From Candidatus Iainarchaeum sp. (GTDB lineage Archaea > Iainarchaeota > Iainarchaeia > Iainarchaeales > UBA10219), in contig JAGVWE010000006.1 in the NCBI GenBank assembly GCA_018304425.1, positions 62,001 through 126,000 of the forward strand: a stretch of DNA of 64,000 nucleotides, written 5' to 3'. Shown one piece after another: positions 31,372 to 39,423 of the stretch. Positions within the stretch are counted from its first letter, which is position 1. The number at the start of each line of letters is the position of its first letter. The translations under genes were made by a program, and so were the position numbers. The notes beneath the pieces are model-generated. The model was not told the origin of the DNA and made no database searches. It saw only the letters and a program-made list of their open reading frames with translations.

Positions 31372-32077
31372 GGCCGAATTCCTCCTTTACCTGCTTATAC
31401 CGTTCGAGGGTGCCGATGTCCCGCATATAGTCTGTTGAAACAAAGCCATATAATGGTTTACTGGCCCCCTTTGCGGCTGCCTTCACGAGGGCGGGGAAGA
31501 CGTCGCGGCCGAAGTCCAGGGGAGTGGCATGGGGAATGCCCTTGAAGATGGCGGGTTCCAGGACGTAGCAGCCCGCATTGGTGAGACCCCCGAGCACGGC
31601 AGCTGCCTTGCGGCCGAAGAACGTGATGCGGTTTTGGGAGTCGAGTTCGGCGAGGTCGCTGTCTGCCGGGTGGTCGGAGGGGTGGAGGACGAGCGAGGCC
31701 AGGCCCCCGTGTTCCTGGTGGAAGGCGATGAGCTTGGAGTAATCGAGTCGGCTGGCGACGTCGCCGTAGACGACAAGGAAGGTTTCCCCTGGCTGGGATT
31801 CGAGTTGCCGGACGCTGCCCGCGGTGCCGAGGAATTCCGGGTCCACCGAGTACGTGATGTGGGCCTTGAACCGTTCCCCGTAGCCGAAGTAGTCGGAGAT
31901 TTTTTCGCGCTGGTGGGAAACGCATAAGAGGAGGTCTTGGATGCCGTGCCGGACCAGTCCTTCCACGAGCCACTCAAGCAGGGGCTTGCCGGCCACGGGC
32001 AGCATGACTTTGGGCGTGTCCTGGGTCAGGGGCCTCAACCGTTCCCCCTTTCCTCCCGCGAGGATGACGGCTTTCAT
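31358..32077 (-). CDS. hddC: D-glycero-alpha-D-manno-heptose 1-phosphate guanylyltransferase-like
   Basis: A 239-residue sugar nucleotidyltransferase with an intact signature: KAVILAGGKGERLRPLTQDTPKVMLPVAGKPLLEWL, and VVYGDVASRLD at the metal site. NAGCYVLEP and DYMRDIGTLERYKQV complete the fold. Position next to hddA/gmhA/gmhB makes GTP plus heptose 1-phosphate the likely substrates, as in HddC. Overlaps both the flippase (4 bases) and hddA (14 bases). Confidence 0.85.
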   Translation of the reverse strand: MKAVILAGGKGERLRPLTQDTPKVMLPVAGKPLLEWLVEGLVRHGIQDLLLCVSHQREKISDYFGYGERFKAHITYSVDPEFLGTAGSVRQLESQPGETFLVVYGDVASRLDYSKLIAFHQEHGGLASLVLHPSDHPADSDLAELDSQNRITFFGRKAAAVLGGLTNAGCYVLEPAIFKGIPHATPLDFGRDVFPALVKAAAKGASKPLYGFVSTDYMRDIGTLERYKQVKEEFGLDRQ

Positions 32078-33681
32078 GGCTTTGCCTCCGGCCGGGCGAA
32101 GGCCTGCAGGAACCGGCCGACGCGGCCGATGCGGGCGAACAACTGCCCGTCCTGCCGGGGAAAGGGCTTCAGGTAGAGGGAAACCGCGGCGTAAACGCCG
32201 GCAGCCACCAGGACGAGGAACAGGAGGCTGGACAGGGAATGGACCTGGTCCCTGAACAGGTAAACAAACAAGCCCATGCCCAGGGTGGCCGCGAGGGTCG
32301 CACTCAAATCGCGGAAGGGGATGCGGAGCCGGACTTTTCGCCGGGTGAGGAAGAACTCGAGGAGCATCATGACCAGGAAACCGGCCGCGTTCACCAAGGC
32401 AACCGTGAGGATGCCTTGCCCGGACTGGAGGAGGAGGACGTTGGCCGCGGTGGTGACGAGGAAAACCGTTTTCGCGTAGAGCCCGATTTCCGGGCGTTCA
32501 ATCGTGTTGTAGATGTTGACGATGGAGTGCCGGAAGGAAAGCAGGCCGTGGGAGACGGCTGCCACGATGAAGACGTTGACGGCCACCAGGTATTTGGGGT
32601 CGAACACGAATTGAATGGTTTGGGGCGCGAGCAGGACGAGGCCCAGCAGGGTGGGGAAGACGAAGAAGGCCGTGAACCGCGAATAGGCTTGGAAGAAGTA
32701 TTCGAGTTCGCCGAGGTTCTTGGACTGGGTGAAGCGTTTGACGACCGAGGGGAACACGACCAGGGCCGAGACCACGGCAGGGGAATAGGCCATGAGCACC
32801 TGGGGCATTTTCACGCCGAAGGAGTACCAGGCGATGGCGGTTGTGCCGGCGAAGTAGCCGATGAGGAGGTTGTCGATGGTGAGGTTGGTGACGAGTTCGC
32901 CGAGGTAGCTGAGCTGGCTGAAGGCCCCGTACCGTAGCACGCGCTTGAAGTCCGAGAACTTCGCGCCCAGGTCGGGGAGGTCGAGGAGCGCGGATTTCAG
33001 GGAGAGGAAGCCTATCGAGGCCGTCAGGAGGCTGGAGGCGAGGATGACGGCCAGTACGGTGCCCAGGGGCCCAACCGGCCCGGTGAGCCCAGTCGACCCC
33101 GTCAACCCGGCCAGCCCGGTCACGGAGAGGCCTTGGGAGAGGGCCAGGAACGCGAACACGAGGACGAACCCGGTGTAAAACACGCGCATGACGGCGCGGG
33201 GCTTTTGCCGGAGCAGCGCGTTGAGCGTCCAGTCGAATACCCCGGTGAGGAGTTGGACGAAGTTGATGAAGGCGAAGAGCCACACGTAGAGGGGGTGGAA
33301 GCCCGTGCTCTTGAACACCGCGTTGAAGACGCCTGGGAACAGGCCCAGCAGCACCAGCACCAGCAACCCGTTGGCAAGGGTGAGCTTGACTGAAAAGCCG
33401 AAGAGGTCCTTGGCGGAGCGGTAGTTTTTTTTCGCCATGTAATCCGGGATGAACCGGGCCAGCGCGTAGAGGACCGCTCCCGAAACCAGTCCGAGGAAGG
33501 TGACCGTGCTGAAGAACAACGAGTAAATCCCGAACTCGTCCACGGGCAGGAACTTGATGAGGACCAGGGTCACGAGGAACTGCAGGAGGATGCCGGCGTT
33601 GGCCGCCACGTAATTGAACAAGGCGCCTTTCGCCGTGCGCTGGTACAAATCGTCGAACTCGCCGTCCATGTCTAGTCTCAC
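32074..33681 (-). CDS. Wzx-type polysaccharide flippase with a collagen-like loop
   Basis: 535 residues with about 14 hydrophobic helices, matching the MATE/MVF-like polysaccharide exporters (GALFNYVAANAGILLQFLVTLVLIKFLPVDEFGIYSLFFSTVTFLGLVSGAVLYALARFIPDYM is the usual first module). It should flip a lipid-linked oligosaccharide across the membrane. Unusual: residues about 185-210, between two helices, read GLAGLTGSTGLTGPVGPLG, six G-x-y triplets encoded by a 9-base repeating pattern (33063-33126), a collagen-like insertion. It is between the nucleotide-sugar dehydrogenase and hddC with 4-base overlaps on both sides. Confidence 0.85.
   Translation of the reverse strand: MRLDMDGEFDDLYQRTAKGALFNYVAANAGILLQFLVTLVLIKFLPVDEFGIYSLFFSTVTFLGLVSGAVLYALARFIPDYMAKKNYRSAKDLFGFSVKLTLANGLLVLVLLGLFPGVFNAVFKSTGFHPLYVWLFAFINFVQLLTGVFDWTLNALLRQKPRAVMRVFYTGFVLVFAFLALSQGLSVTGLAGLTGSTGLTGPVGPLGTVLAVILASSLLTASIGFLSLKSALLDLPDLGAKFSDFKRVLRYGAFSQLSYLGELVTNLTIDNLLIGYFAGTTAIAWYSFGVKMPQVLMAYSPAVVSALVVFPSVVKRFTQSKNLGELEYFFQAYSRFTAFFVFPTLLGLVLLAPQTIQFVFDPKYLVAVNVFIVAAVSHGLLSFRHSIVNIYNTIERPEIGLYAKTVFLVTTAANVLLLQSGQGILTVALVNAAGFLVMMLLEFFLTRRKVRLRIPFRDLSATLAATLGMGLFVYLFRDQVHSLSSLLFLVLVAAGVYAAVSLYLKPFPRQDGQLFARIGRVGRFLQAFARPEAKP
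33063..33126 (-). repeat. 9-base repeat array inside the flippase gene
   Basis: On the minus strand, about six successive 9-base units each begin GGG and encode one G-x-y triplet or a G-x-x unit. The units differ by a few bases, which suggests slippage growth followed by drift. Confidence 0.6.
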
Positions 33682-34961
33682 CTCCCGATGCCCTTGTACC
33701 GGATGCCGGCGGCAAGGATGCCTTCCTTGTCCAGGGCATTGCGGGCATCGAAGACCGCTTTCACGTTCCAGGCTTTCAGTTGCCGGGGGGAAAGGCTTTT
33801 GACGAAGGAACGGTGGTTGGTGGCGAGGAGGACGCAGTCGGCTCCCTGCACGGCTTCTTCGAGGGAACGGACATTGCTTTTGCCGGGGACGAACGGGTCG
33901 AAGGCCTTGAGGGACTTGTTCTTGGCGGACAACAAGCGCAGGATTTCCAGGGCCGGGCTCTCCCGCACGTCATCCACGTCCGCCTTATAGGAAAGGCCTA
34001 AAAGGGCCAGGTGGGCGGTTTCAACGGGTTTGCCGAGGCTGGCCAGCAGTTGCTCGACGAGGGAAACCGCGTAGACGGGCATGGCGTTGTTCAGGGAGCG
34101 CGCCAGCGAGACAAACCGGTGCTCGAAACCCTTTTCCCGTGCGCGCTCGATGAGGTAATACGGGTCCTTGGGGATGCACGTTCCCCCGACTCCCGGCCCG
34201 GGATAAAAGGGCATGAAGCCGAATGGTTTCGTGGAACAACCCTTGATGACCTCCAAGACGTCGATGCCGAGCTTGTCAAAGGACATCGCAATCTCGTTGA
34301 TGAACGCGATGTTCACGTCCCGAAAGGTGTTCTCCATGATTTTCACGGCTTCCGCGGCCTTGATGGAGTTCAAGGGGGTTACGCTGGCCGCCAGGATTTT
34401 CCGGTAGAATTTCACGGCCTCGGTCGTCGAGTGTTCGTCGACGCCGCCGACGACCCGTGGGATGTTTTCAAGTGCGAACTCCTGGTTGCCGGGGTCGATG
34501 CGTTCCGGGCAGTGCACGAGCCCGAAATCCTTTCCGGCCCTGAGGCCGCTTTGCTCGAGCAGGGGTTTCACGATTTCATCCGTGACCCCGGGATACACCG
34601 TGGACTCGATGACGACCAGCATGCCTTTCCGGAGATGCCGGGCAAGGGTCCGGCAAGCCGATTCCACGAAGCCCAGGTCGGGGTGCTTGTCTTGCGTGAC
34701 GGGGGTTGGGACGCAGACCAGGACGATGTCCGCCCCTGAAAGCGCGAGCCCCGCGTCACCGGTGGCAAGCAGTTTCCCTTTCACGGCCTTGACTGCCTTG
34801 ATTAAAGCGGGGTCCCGGATGTGGCTCTTGCCTTGATTGACCTGGTCTACCACCCTGGGATTGAGTTCAAGGCCATGGGTTTTGAAGCCCTTTTTGGCTA
34901 CCAGGCAGGCCACCGGCAGCCCCACATACCCCAGCCCCATGACAGCCACGGTTTTCGGCAT
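33678..34961 (-). CDS. Nucleotide-sugar dehydrogenase (UDP-ManNAc/UDP-GlcNAc 6-dehydrogenase type)
   Basis: A 427-residue UDP-glucose/GDP-mannose dehydrogenase-family enzyme: VAVMGLGYVGLPVACLVAKKG, VVIESTVYPGVTDEIV and HCPERIDPGNQEF are the WecC/WbpA-type signatures. The catalytic cysteine is in GPGVGGTCIPKDPYYL, and LSYKADVDDVRESPALEI is the C-terminal NAD-side motif. It oxidises C6 of a UDP-HexNAc to the uronic acid. This could supply the UDP-HexNAcA substrate of the oxidoreductase/aminotransferase pair at 570-2624. First gene of the flippase/heptose operon. Confidence 0.88.
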   Translation of the reverse strand: MPKTVAVMGLGYVGLPVACLVAKKGFKTHGLELNPRVVDQVNQGKSHIRDPALIKAVKAVKGKLLATGDAGLALSGADIVLVCVPTPVTQDKHPDLGFVESACRTLARHLRKGMLVVIESTVYPGVTDEIVKPLLEQSGLRAGKDFGLVHCPERIDPGNQEFALENIPRVVGGVDEHSTTEAVKFYRKILAASVTPLNSIKAAEAVKIMENTFRDVNIAFINEIAMSFDKLGIDVLEVIKGCSTKPFGFMPFYPGPGVGGTCIPKDPYYLIERAREKGFEHRFVSLARSLNNAMPVYAVSLVEQLLASLGKPVETAHLALLGLSYKADVDDVRESPALEILRLLSAKNKSLKAFDPFVPGKSNVRSLEEAVQGADCVLLATNHRSFVKSLSPRQLKAWNVKAVFDARNALDKEGILAAGIRYKGIGR

Positions 34962-35051
34962 AAAATCCCGTTAACCCCCAAATAACAGCAGAATAAGCTA
35001 AATAATCATTGCATATATTTTTAAAGGCGTAAACCGGACAATCGTGAAACC

Positions 35052-36554
35052 ATGCCCCTGCCCCGCTTGCACCCTGGACTCGTTCCCTTGATTGCCGCCG
35101 CGGCAACCGTGTTGCTTTCGCTGGGGTTCCTGCAGGCCCGGCCGTTCCCCGACGAAGGCATCTTCGTGACCGGCGGCTGGCTGGCCAGCCAGGGCCTGCT
35201 GCCGTACCGGGACTTCTTCGACATCCACAGCCCCGGCATTTTCTTCGTGCTGGGAAGCTTTTACCGGCTGCTTGGCTCCGGCCTGGGCCTCGACCTGGCG
35301 GGCATGGACTTCCTCTTGGCAGGCCGCTTGCTGGCCGTGCTCGTGAACGCGGCCACCCTCCTAGCCATCTATTTCCTGGCCCGCAAAATATTCGACGCCT
35401 GGACGGGAGCCCTGGCCGTGGTCCTGCACGCGGTCTGGCTGCCGGTCTTCTACGGTTTCTGGGCGGTGATTGAGCCGTTCACGGCCTTCTTCTCGGCGCT
35501 GTCCGTGCTGGCCCTGCACCGGGTGGTGGCCGAAAAACGACGCGAGCCCCTGGACCTGCTCTGGTTGGGCCTCGCCCTGGGCTTCACCCTGGTGTTCAAG
35601 CAGACGCTCCTGGTCTTCGTGGCCGCCATGGTCTTGGTTGCCGCGGCCTACCTCATCGCCTACCGGCAGACCCGGCACCTGGTTTCCCTCAAGACCCTGG
35701 CAGCCGTGGCCGGCTTGGCGACGCCGCTCCTGCTGGTGTTGTTGCCCTATGCCTTGTCCAATGCCTTGCCGGCCCTCATGCAACAGACCCTTTCCTATGC
35801 CGTGGAAAACGCGGGGCTGTTGTCGAACCCAGGCCTCAAAGCCGAGTACCTGGCGGTGCCCCTGCTGTTGTTCTTTTTCACGCCACTGGGCTTTTACTGG
35901 GCGGCAAGGAAGGGCTTGAACCCCTTCGACTCGGCATTCTGGGAACGCGTCATCCTGTTTGCCTGGCTGCTTTCCACCCTGCCCAACCTCTTTCCGTTCG
36001 TGGGCTGCTGCCACCATCTCCTGCCCTTGTCTCCGCCGGCGGCCATCATTTCCGCGGGCGTGGTCATGAAAATCATGGGCAACCATTATCCGCGGCTGAA
36101 AAAAGTGGCCTTCCTCGCGTTGTTGCTGGTCCTGGCCTTGAACGCCTTCGTCGCCCTCCGCTTGGTGGGCAAGGACGAGTTCAAGGGCGTGAAAGAAGTC
36201 GCGGCCTTCCTCCAGGCGAATTCCACGCAGCGGGACCGGATTTTCGTGGTGCACGATGACCCCGAAGTCTACTTCCTCGCCCAACGGCTGCCGGCCACGA
36301 AATACATCTACTATCCCTTCCTTTCACCGCAGGGATTCCAGGGGATGCAGGCCGAAATCAAGGCGGACCTCCAGGCGTTCAAACCCTGGTTTGTGGTGGA
36401 CTTCTCCGGCACCGGTGAGCCCTTGAACCCCGCGCGGAACGCGGAAGCCGAGCAATGGGTGCTCGACGAGTACGATAAAGTCAAGACCTTCGAGTTCGAG
36501 TCGCGCTACAACGACTACTACCGGTACGCGTACGTGTACCAACGGAAGGGATAG
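35052..36554 (+). CDS. GT-C glycosyltransferase, ArnT/PMT (GT39)-like membrane protein
   Basis: A 500-residue polytopic protein. After a first helix (PLIAAAATVLLSLGFLQ) comes ARPFPDEGIFVTGGWLASQGLLPYRDFFDIHSPGIFFVLGSFYRLLG, with the D-E catalytic motif and the Y-x-D-x-x-x-x-x-P pattern of ArnT/PMT-like enzymes. About ten further helices, then a soluble C-terminal domain of 150 residues. It probably transfers a sugar from polyprenyl phosphate to an outer-face acceptor. A TATA-like box (CATATATTTTTAAAG, 35013-35027) lies about 30 bases upstream. Monocistronic between two minus-strand operons. Confidence 0.8.
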   Translation: MPLPRLHPGLVPLIAAAATVLLSLGFLQARPFPDEGIFVTGGWLASQGLLPYRDFFDIHSPGIFFVLGSFYRLLGSGLGLDLAGMDFLLAGRLLAVLVNAATLLAIYFLARKIFDAWTGALAVVLHAVWLPVFYGFWAVIEPFTAFFSALSVLALHRVVAEKRREPLDLLWLGLALGFTLVFKQTLLVFVAAMVLVAAAYLIAYRQTRHLVSLKTLAAVAGLATPLLLVLLPYALSNALPALMQQTLSYAVENAGLLSNPGLKAEYLAVPLLLFFFTPLGFYWAARKGLNPFDSAFWERVILFAWLLSTLPNLFPFVGCCHHLLPLSPPAAIISAGVVMKIMGNHYPRLKKVAFLALLLVLALNAFVALRLVGKDEFKGVKEVAAFLQANSTQRDRIFVVHDDPEVYFLAQRLPATKYIYYPFLSPQGFQGMQAEIKADLQAFKPWFVVDFSGTGEPLNPARNAEAEQWVLDEYDKVKTFEFESRYNDYYRYAYVYQRKG

Positions 36555-36633
36555 CCAAGCGGTTCAAGAAGCGGATGCTGCGGTGACTGTAGGCTTTAAT
36601 GCGACTTCGTGCCTAAAGTAGTTGGTGGTGCAA
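36555..36633. other. Short intergenic spacer, no gene seen
   Basis: Seventy-nine bases after the GT39-like stop. A weak AT-rich stretch (GGCTTTAATGCGAC near 36592-36605) could promote the 52-residue frame that follows; nothing else is recognisable. Confidence 0.3.
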
Positions 36634-36792
36634 GTGGTCAAAGCGCGCTCGATAATGGAATTATTTGGGACTATAAAAGACCCAAAAATGACTACTCAAG
36701 AGTTCAAGGACGAATTGAGGCGGGTTGAAGCCGCCAGCGAACGAAGGCGTTTCGGGTCGCTTCGAAAAAAGAAAAGTCGGCCACGTAGGTAA
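36634..36792 (+). CDS. Small antitoxin-like orphan protein
   Basis: A 52-residue frame from a GTG (or 45 residues from the ATG at 36655). It reads VKARSIMELFGTIKDPKMTTQEFKDELRRVE and then a basic tail, SLRKKKSRPRR. The L-F-G-T/S-I-K-x-x-x-x-x-x-E-x-x-x-x-L-R pattern is seen at the C-terminal, toxin-binding end of archaeal VapB/AbrB-type antitoxins. No PIN gene follows; the next gene is a minus-strand GT2. Likely a leftover of a lost toxin-antitoxin module; real expression is uncertain. Confidence 0.4.
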   Translation: MVKARSIMELFGTIKDPKMTTQEFKDELRRVEAASERRRFGSLRKKKSRPRR

Positions 36793-36806
36793 TGTTTGGT
36801 AGACGT

Positions 36807-37496
36807 TCAGATTTTCAACCGCAACTCGACCAGGTCGGAGAGCATGCGGAGGTTGTTGAGGCCGAGCCGCATCTTAGAGCCCTCAACGTGGCCCCACTCA
36901 ATGGGAATGGTTTTGAGCTGGTAGCCCTTGCGCTTGAGGCGGTACAGCCATTCGACGTCGAAAATCCAGCCATCCGAGACCAACTCATTGGCCAGTTCCC
37001 GGGCCAGGGGCCTGGAAAGGCCCTTAAACCCGCATAACGCGTCGTAAAAGCCGATGGGAAACAAGAGGTTCACGAGGAAGTTGAAGGCCTTCCCGAGCAG
37101 GATGCGGCGCAGGGGCTGGGAGACCACGATGCGCGTCCCCGGCTCCTTGCGGGAAGCCACGACCACCGGGTTCGCCTGGAGCGCGGCCTCCATCTTGTCG
37201 AGTTCCCTGGCGGGAGTGGAGCCGTCCGCGTCCATGAAGACCACACCCGCGTTTTTGGCGGCCGCGTAGCCCGTGCGGATGGCCGCGCCCTTGCCCCTGT
37301 TTTTTTCGTGGCGCAGCAGCACGACGTCCTTGCCGAGTTTTTTGACGACGTCAACCGTCTTATCCTTGCTGCCGTCGTCGACGACGATGAGCTCGACGGG
37401 GTAGGCCGCGCGCCGCTTGAAGGCCACAAGCTCGGAGAGAAAGGGCTGGATCCGGGTTTCCTCGTTGTAGGCCGGGATGATGACGGATAGCGCCAT
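36807..37496 (-). CDS. GT2 glycosyltransferase, dolichyl-phosphate glucosyltransferase-like
   Basis: A 229-residue GT-A enzyme: LSVIIPAYNEETRIQPFLSEL, LIVVDDGSKDKTVDVV, RHEKNRGKGAAIRTGYAAAKNAGVVFMDADGSTP with the D-x-D, and DALCGFKGLSR. This is the Alg5/DPM1-type pattern, with no strong C-terminal membrane domain. Start at the ATG 37496, which has GTGAGGG 8 bases upstream, rather than the GTG at 37517 that overlaps the decarboxylase gene. Last gene of the UDP-sugar operon. Confidence 0.85.
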   Translation of the reverse strand: MALSVIIPAYNEETRIQPFLSELVAFKRRAAYPVELIVVDDGSKDKTVDVVKKLGKDVVLLRHEKNRGKGAAIRTGYAAAKNAGVVFMDADGSTPARELDKMEAALQANPVVVASRKEPGTRIVVSQPLRRILLGKAFNFLVNLLFPIGFYDALCGFKGLSRPLARELANELVSDGWIFDVEWLYRLKRKGYQLKTIPIEWGHVEGSKMRLGLNNLRMLSDLVELRLKI

Positions 37497-37513
37497 GGGA
37501 ATGCCCTCACACC

Positions 37514-38464
37514 TCACACCAGTTGCTGCCGGAAGTAATCAATCGTGAGCCCTAACCCCTCGTCCAGGGAAACCCTTGGCCTCCACCGGAGTTCGCGCCG
37601 GGCCTTGGAGATGTCCGGCTTCCTCCGGGTCGGGTCGTCTTCGGGCAGCGGCTTGAAAACGATTCGGCTCTTCGAGCCGGATAGTTTCCTTATTTTTTTC
37701 GCGAAGGCGAGCACCGTGAACTCGGCGGGGTTGCCGAGGTTGGTGGGCCCGGGAAACCGGGAGTTCATCAAGGAGTGGAGGCCTTTCACGAGGTCCGAGA
37801 CAAAGCAGAAGGAGCGGGTCTGGCGGCCATCCCCGTAAACCGTCAGGGGCTGGCCTAAAACGGCTTGCTTGACCAGGTTCGGCACGACTCTCCCGTCTTT
37901 TAGGTCCATGCGCGGCCCATAGGTGTTGAAGATGCGCGCAATCCGGGTCTCCACCTTGAAGCGCCTCCGGTACACCATGACCAGGGCTTCCGCGTACCGC
38001 TTGCTCTCGTCATAGCAGGAACGCAAGCCGATGGGGTTGACGTTGCCCCAGTAGTCCTCGCGCTGGGGATGCACTTTTGGGTCGCCGTAGACTTCCGAAG
38101 TCGAAGCCTGCAGGAAGCGCGCACGGTTCCTGAGGGCAAGGTCCAGCATGTTCTTGACGCCGTACGAACCGACCAGAATGGTTTCCAGGGGCTTCTTGTA
38201 ATACCCCACCGGCGAAGCCGGCGAGGCCAGGTTGTAGACTTGCCTTAGTTTCACGCCGGGCTTGAAGGGCCGGGTGATGTCCTGCTTCCTGAACCTGAAC
38301 CGGGGATGGCCCAGGAGGTGCGCGATGTTCCGCTTGTTGCCGGTAACAGTGTTGTCCACGCATAGCACGCGTTCGCCTCTCGCAACCAGGTAATCGCATA
38401 AGTGGGAGCCGATGAAACCCGCGCCCCCCGAAACCAATATCCACTTCGCCTTGCCAACCGCCAT
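37514..38464 (-). CDS. UDP-glucuronate decarboxylase (UDP-xylose synthase) family SDR enzyme
   Basis: A 316-residue extended SDR: WILVSGGAGFIGSHLCDYLVARG, then LASPASPVGYYKKPLETI, STSEVYGDPKVHPQREDYWGNVNPIG and CYDESKRYAEAL with Y-x3-K. The string from ASP-VGYY to YWGNVNPIG is nearly diagnostic of UXS/UDP-glucuronate decarboxylases. With UDP-glucose dehydrogenase at 42297 in the same operon it completes UDP-glucose to UDP-glucuronate to UDP-xylose. ATG 38464 overlaps the galE-like stop region. Confidence 0.88.
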   Translation of the reverse strand: MAVGKAKWILVSGGAGFIGSHLCDYLVARGERVLCVDNTVTGNKRNIAHLLGHPRFRFRKQDITRPFKPGVKLRQVYNLASPASPVGYYKKPLETILVGSYGVKNMLDLALRNRARFLQASTSEVYGDPKVHPQREDYWGNVNPIGLRSCYDESKRYAEALVMVYRRRFKVETRIARIFNTYGPRMDLKDGRVVPNLVKQAVLGQPLTVYGDGRQTRSFCFVSDLVKGLHSLMNSRFPGPTNLGNPAEFTVLAFAKKIRKLSGSKSRIVFKPLPEDDPTRRKPDISKARRELRWRPRVSLDEGLGLTIDYFRQQLV

Positions 38465-38465
38465 G

Positions 38466-39422
38466 TCAACGCGCCCCCCGGTGCGGCTCCCGGGCAAACC
38501 ATTCCACGGTTTGCTTCAAGCCCACGTCAAAGGAATGCCGGGGCGTGAACCCCAGCAGCCGCTTGGTCTTGGCCATGTCGGCCTGGGTGTGCAGCACGTC
38601 TCCCGGGCGGAGCGGCTGGTATTCCGGCTTCACCGAACGGCCCAGCAAGGCATTTACTTTGTCCAGTAGTTCGCGGACCTTGATGGAGTTGCCCTGGCCC
38701 ACGTTGAAGACCTCGCCACAAGCCCGTTCCCCGGCCCTTAAAGCCGTTAGATTGGCATCCACGACGTTCTTTACATAGGTGAAATCGCGGGACTGCATGC
38801 CGTCGCCGTAGATGACGGGCGAGCGGCCTTCGAGCACGGACGAGATGAAGCGCGGGATGACCGAGGAATACTGCGAGCTGGGGTCCTGGCGTTCGCCGAA
38901 GACGTTGAAGTAACGCAGGCACACGGTTTCAAGGCCGAGGCACTCGTAAAACATGCGGCAATAGAGTTCGCCTCCCAGTTTCGAGACCGCGTAGGGGGAG
39001 AGCGGGCCGGGGAGAAGCGATTCGCCCAGCGGCATCTTTTCGGCGTTGCCGTACGCGGAGGAAGAGGCCGCGTAGACCACGCGCTGGACATTGTTTTCCT
39101 TCGCCACTTTCAGCACCGTGTAGGTGCCATCCACGTTGACGCGGTTGTATTCGAGGGGCCGCTTGAAGGACTCAGGAACCGAGCGCAGCGCGGCTTCGTG
39201 GAAGACAAAGGCGCAGCCCTTCATGGCCCGTCCCAGCGTGTCCTCATTGAGGATGTCGCCTGACTGGAAATTGATTTGCTTCATCACGGCCGCGAGGTTC
39301 TGGCGGCTGCCCGTGGAAAGGTTGTCGAGCACGCGGACTTCAAAGCCCTTTTCGAGCAGGCCCTCCACCAGGTGCGAGCCGATGAAGCCGGCTCCCCCCG
39401 TAACCAGAACCCTTTCAGCCAT
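38466..39422 (-). CDS. UDP-hexose 4-epimerase (GalE/WbpP-like)
   Basis: A 318-residue SDR epimerase: RVLVTGGAGFIGSHLVEGLLEKGFEVRVLDNLSTG, FHEAALRSVPESFKRPLEYNRVNVDGT, AASSSAYG and SPYAVSKLGGE with Y-x3-K. The sequence FNVFGERQDPSSQYSSVIPRFI is typical of the WbpP/archaeal GalE subgroup, which accepts UDP-glucose or UDP-GlcNAc. It lies one base after the nucleotidyltransferase gene (ATG 39422). An in-frame upstream ATG at 39482 is inside the preceding gene and is not needed. Confidence 0.85.
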   Translation of the reverse strand: MAERVLVTGGAGFIGSHLVEGLLEKGFEVRVLDNLSTGSRQNLAAVMKQINFQSGDILNEDTLGRAMKGCAFVFHEAALRSVPESFKRPLEYNRVNVDGTYTVLKVAKENNVQRVVYAASSSAYGNAEKMPLGESLLPGPLSPYAVSKLGGELYCRMFYECLGLETVCLRYFNVFGERQDPSSQYSSVIPRFISSVLEGRSPVIYGDGMQSRDFTYVKNVVDANLTALRAGERACGEVFNVGQGNSIKVRELLDKVNALLGRSVKPEYQPLRPGDVLHTQADMAKTKRLLGFTPRHSFDVGLKQTVEWFAREPHRGAR

Positions 39423-39423
39423 T

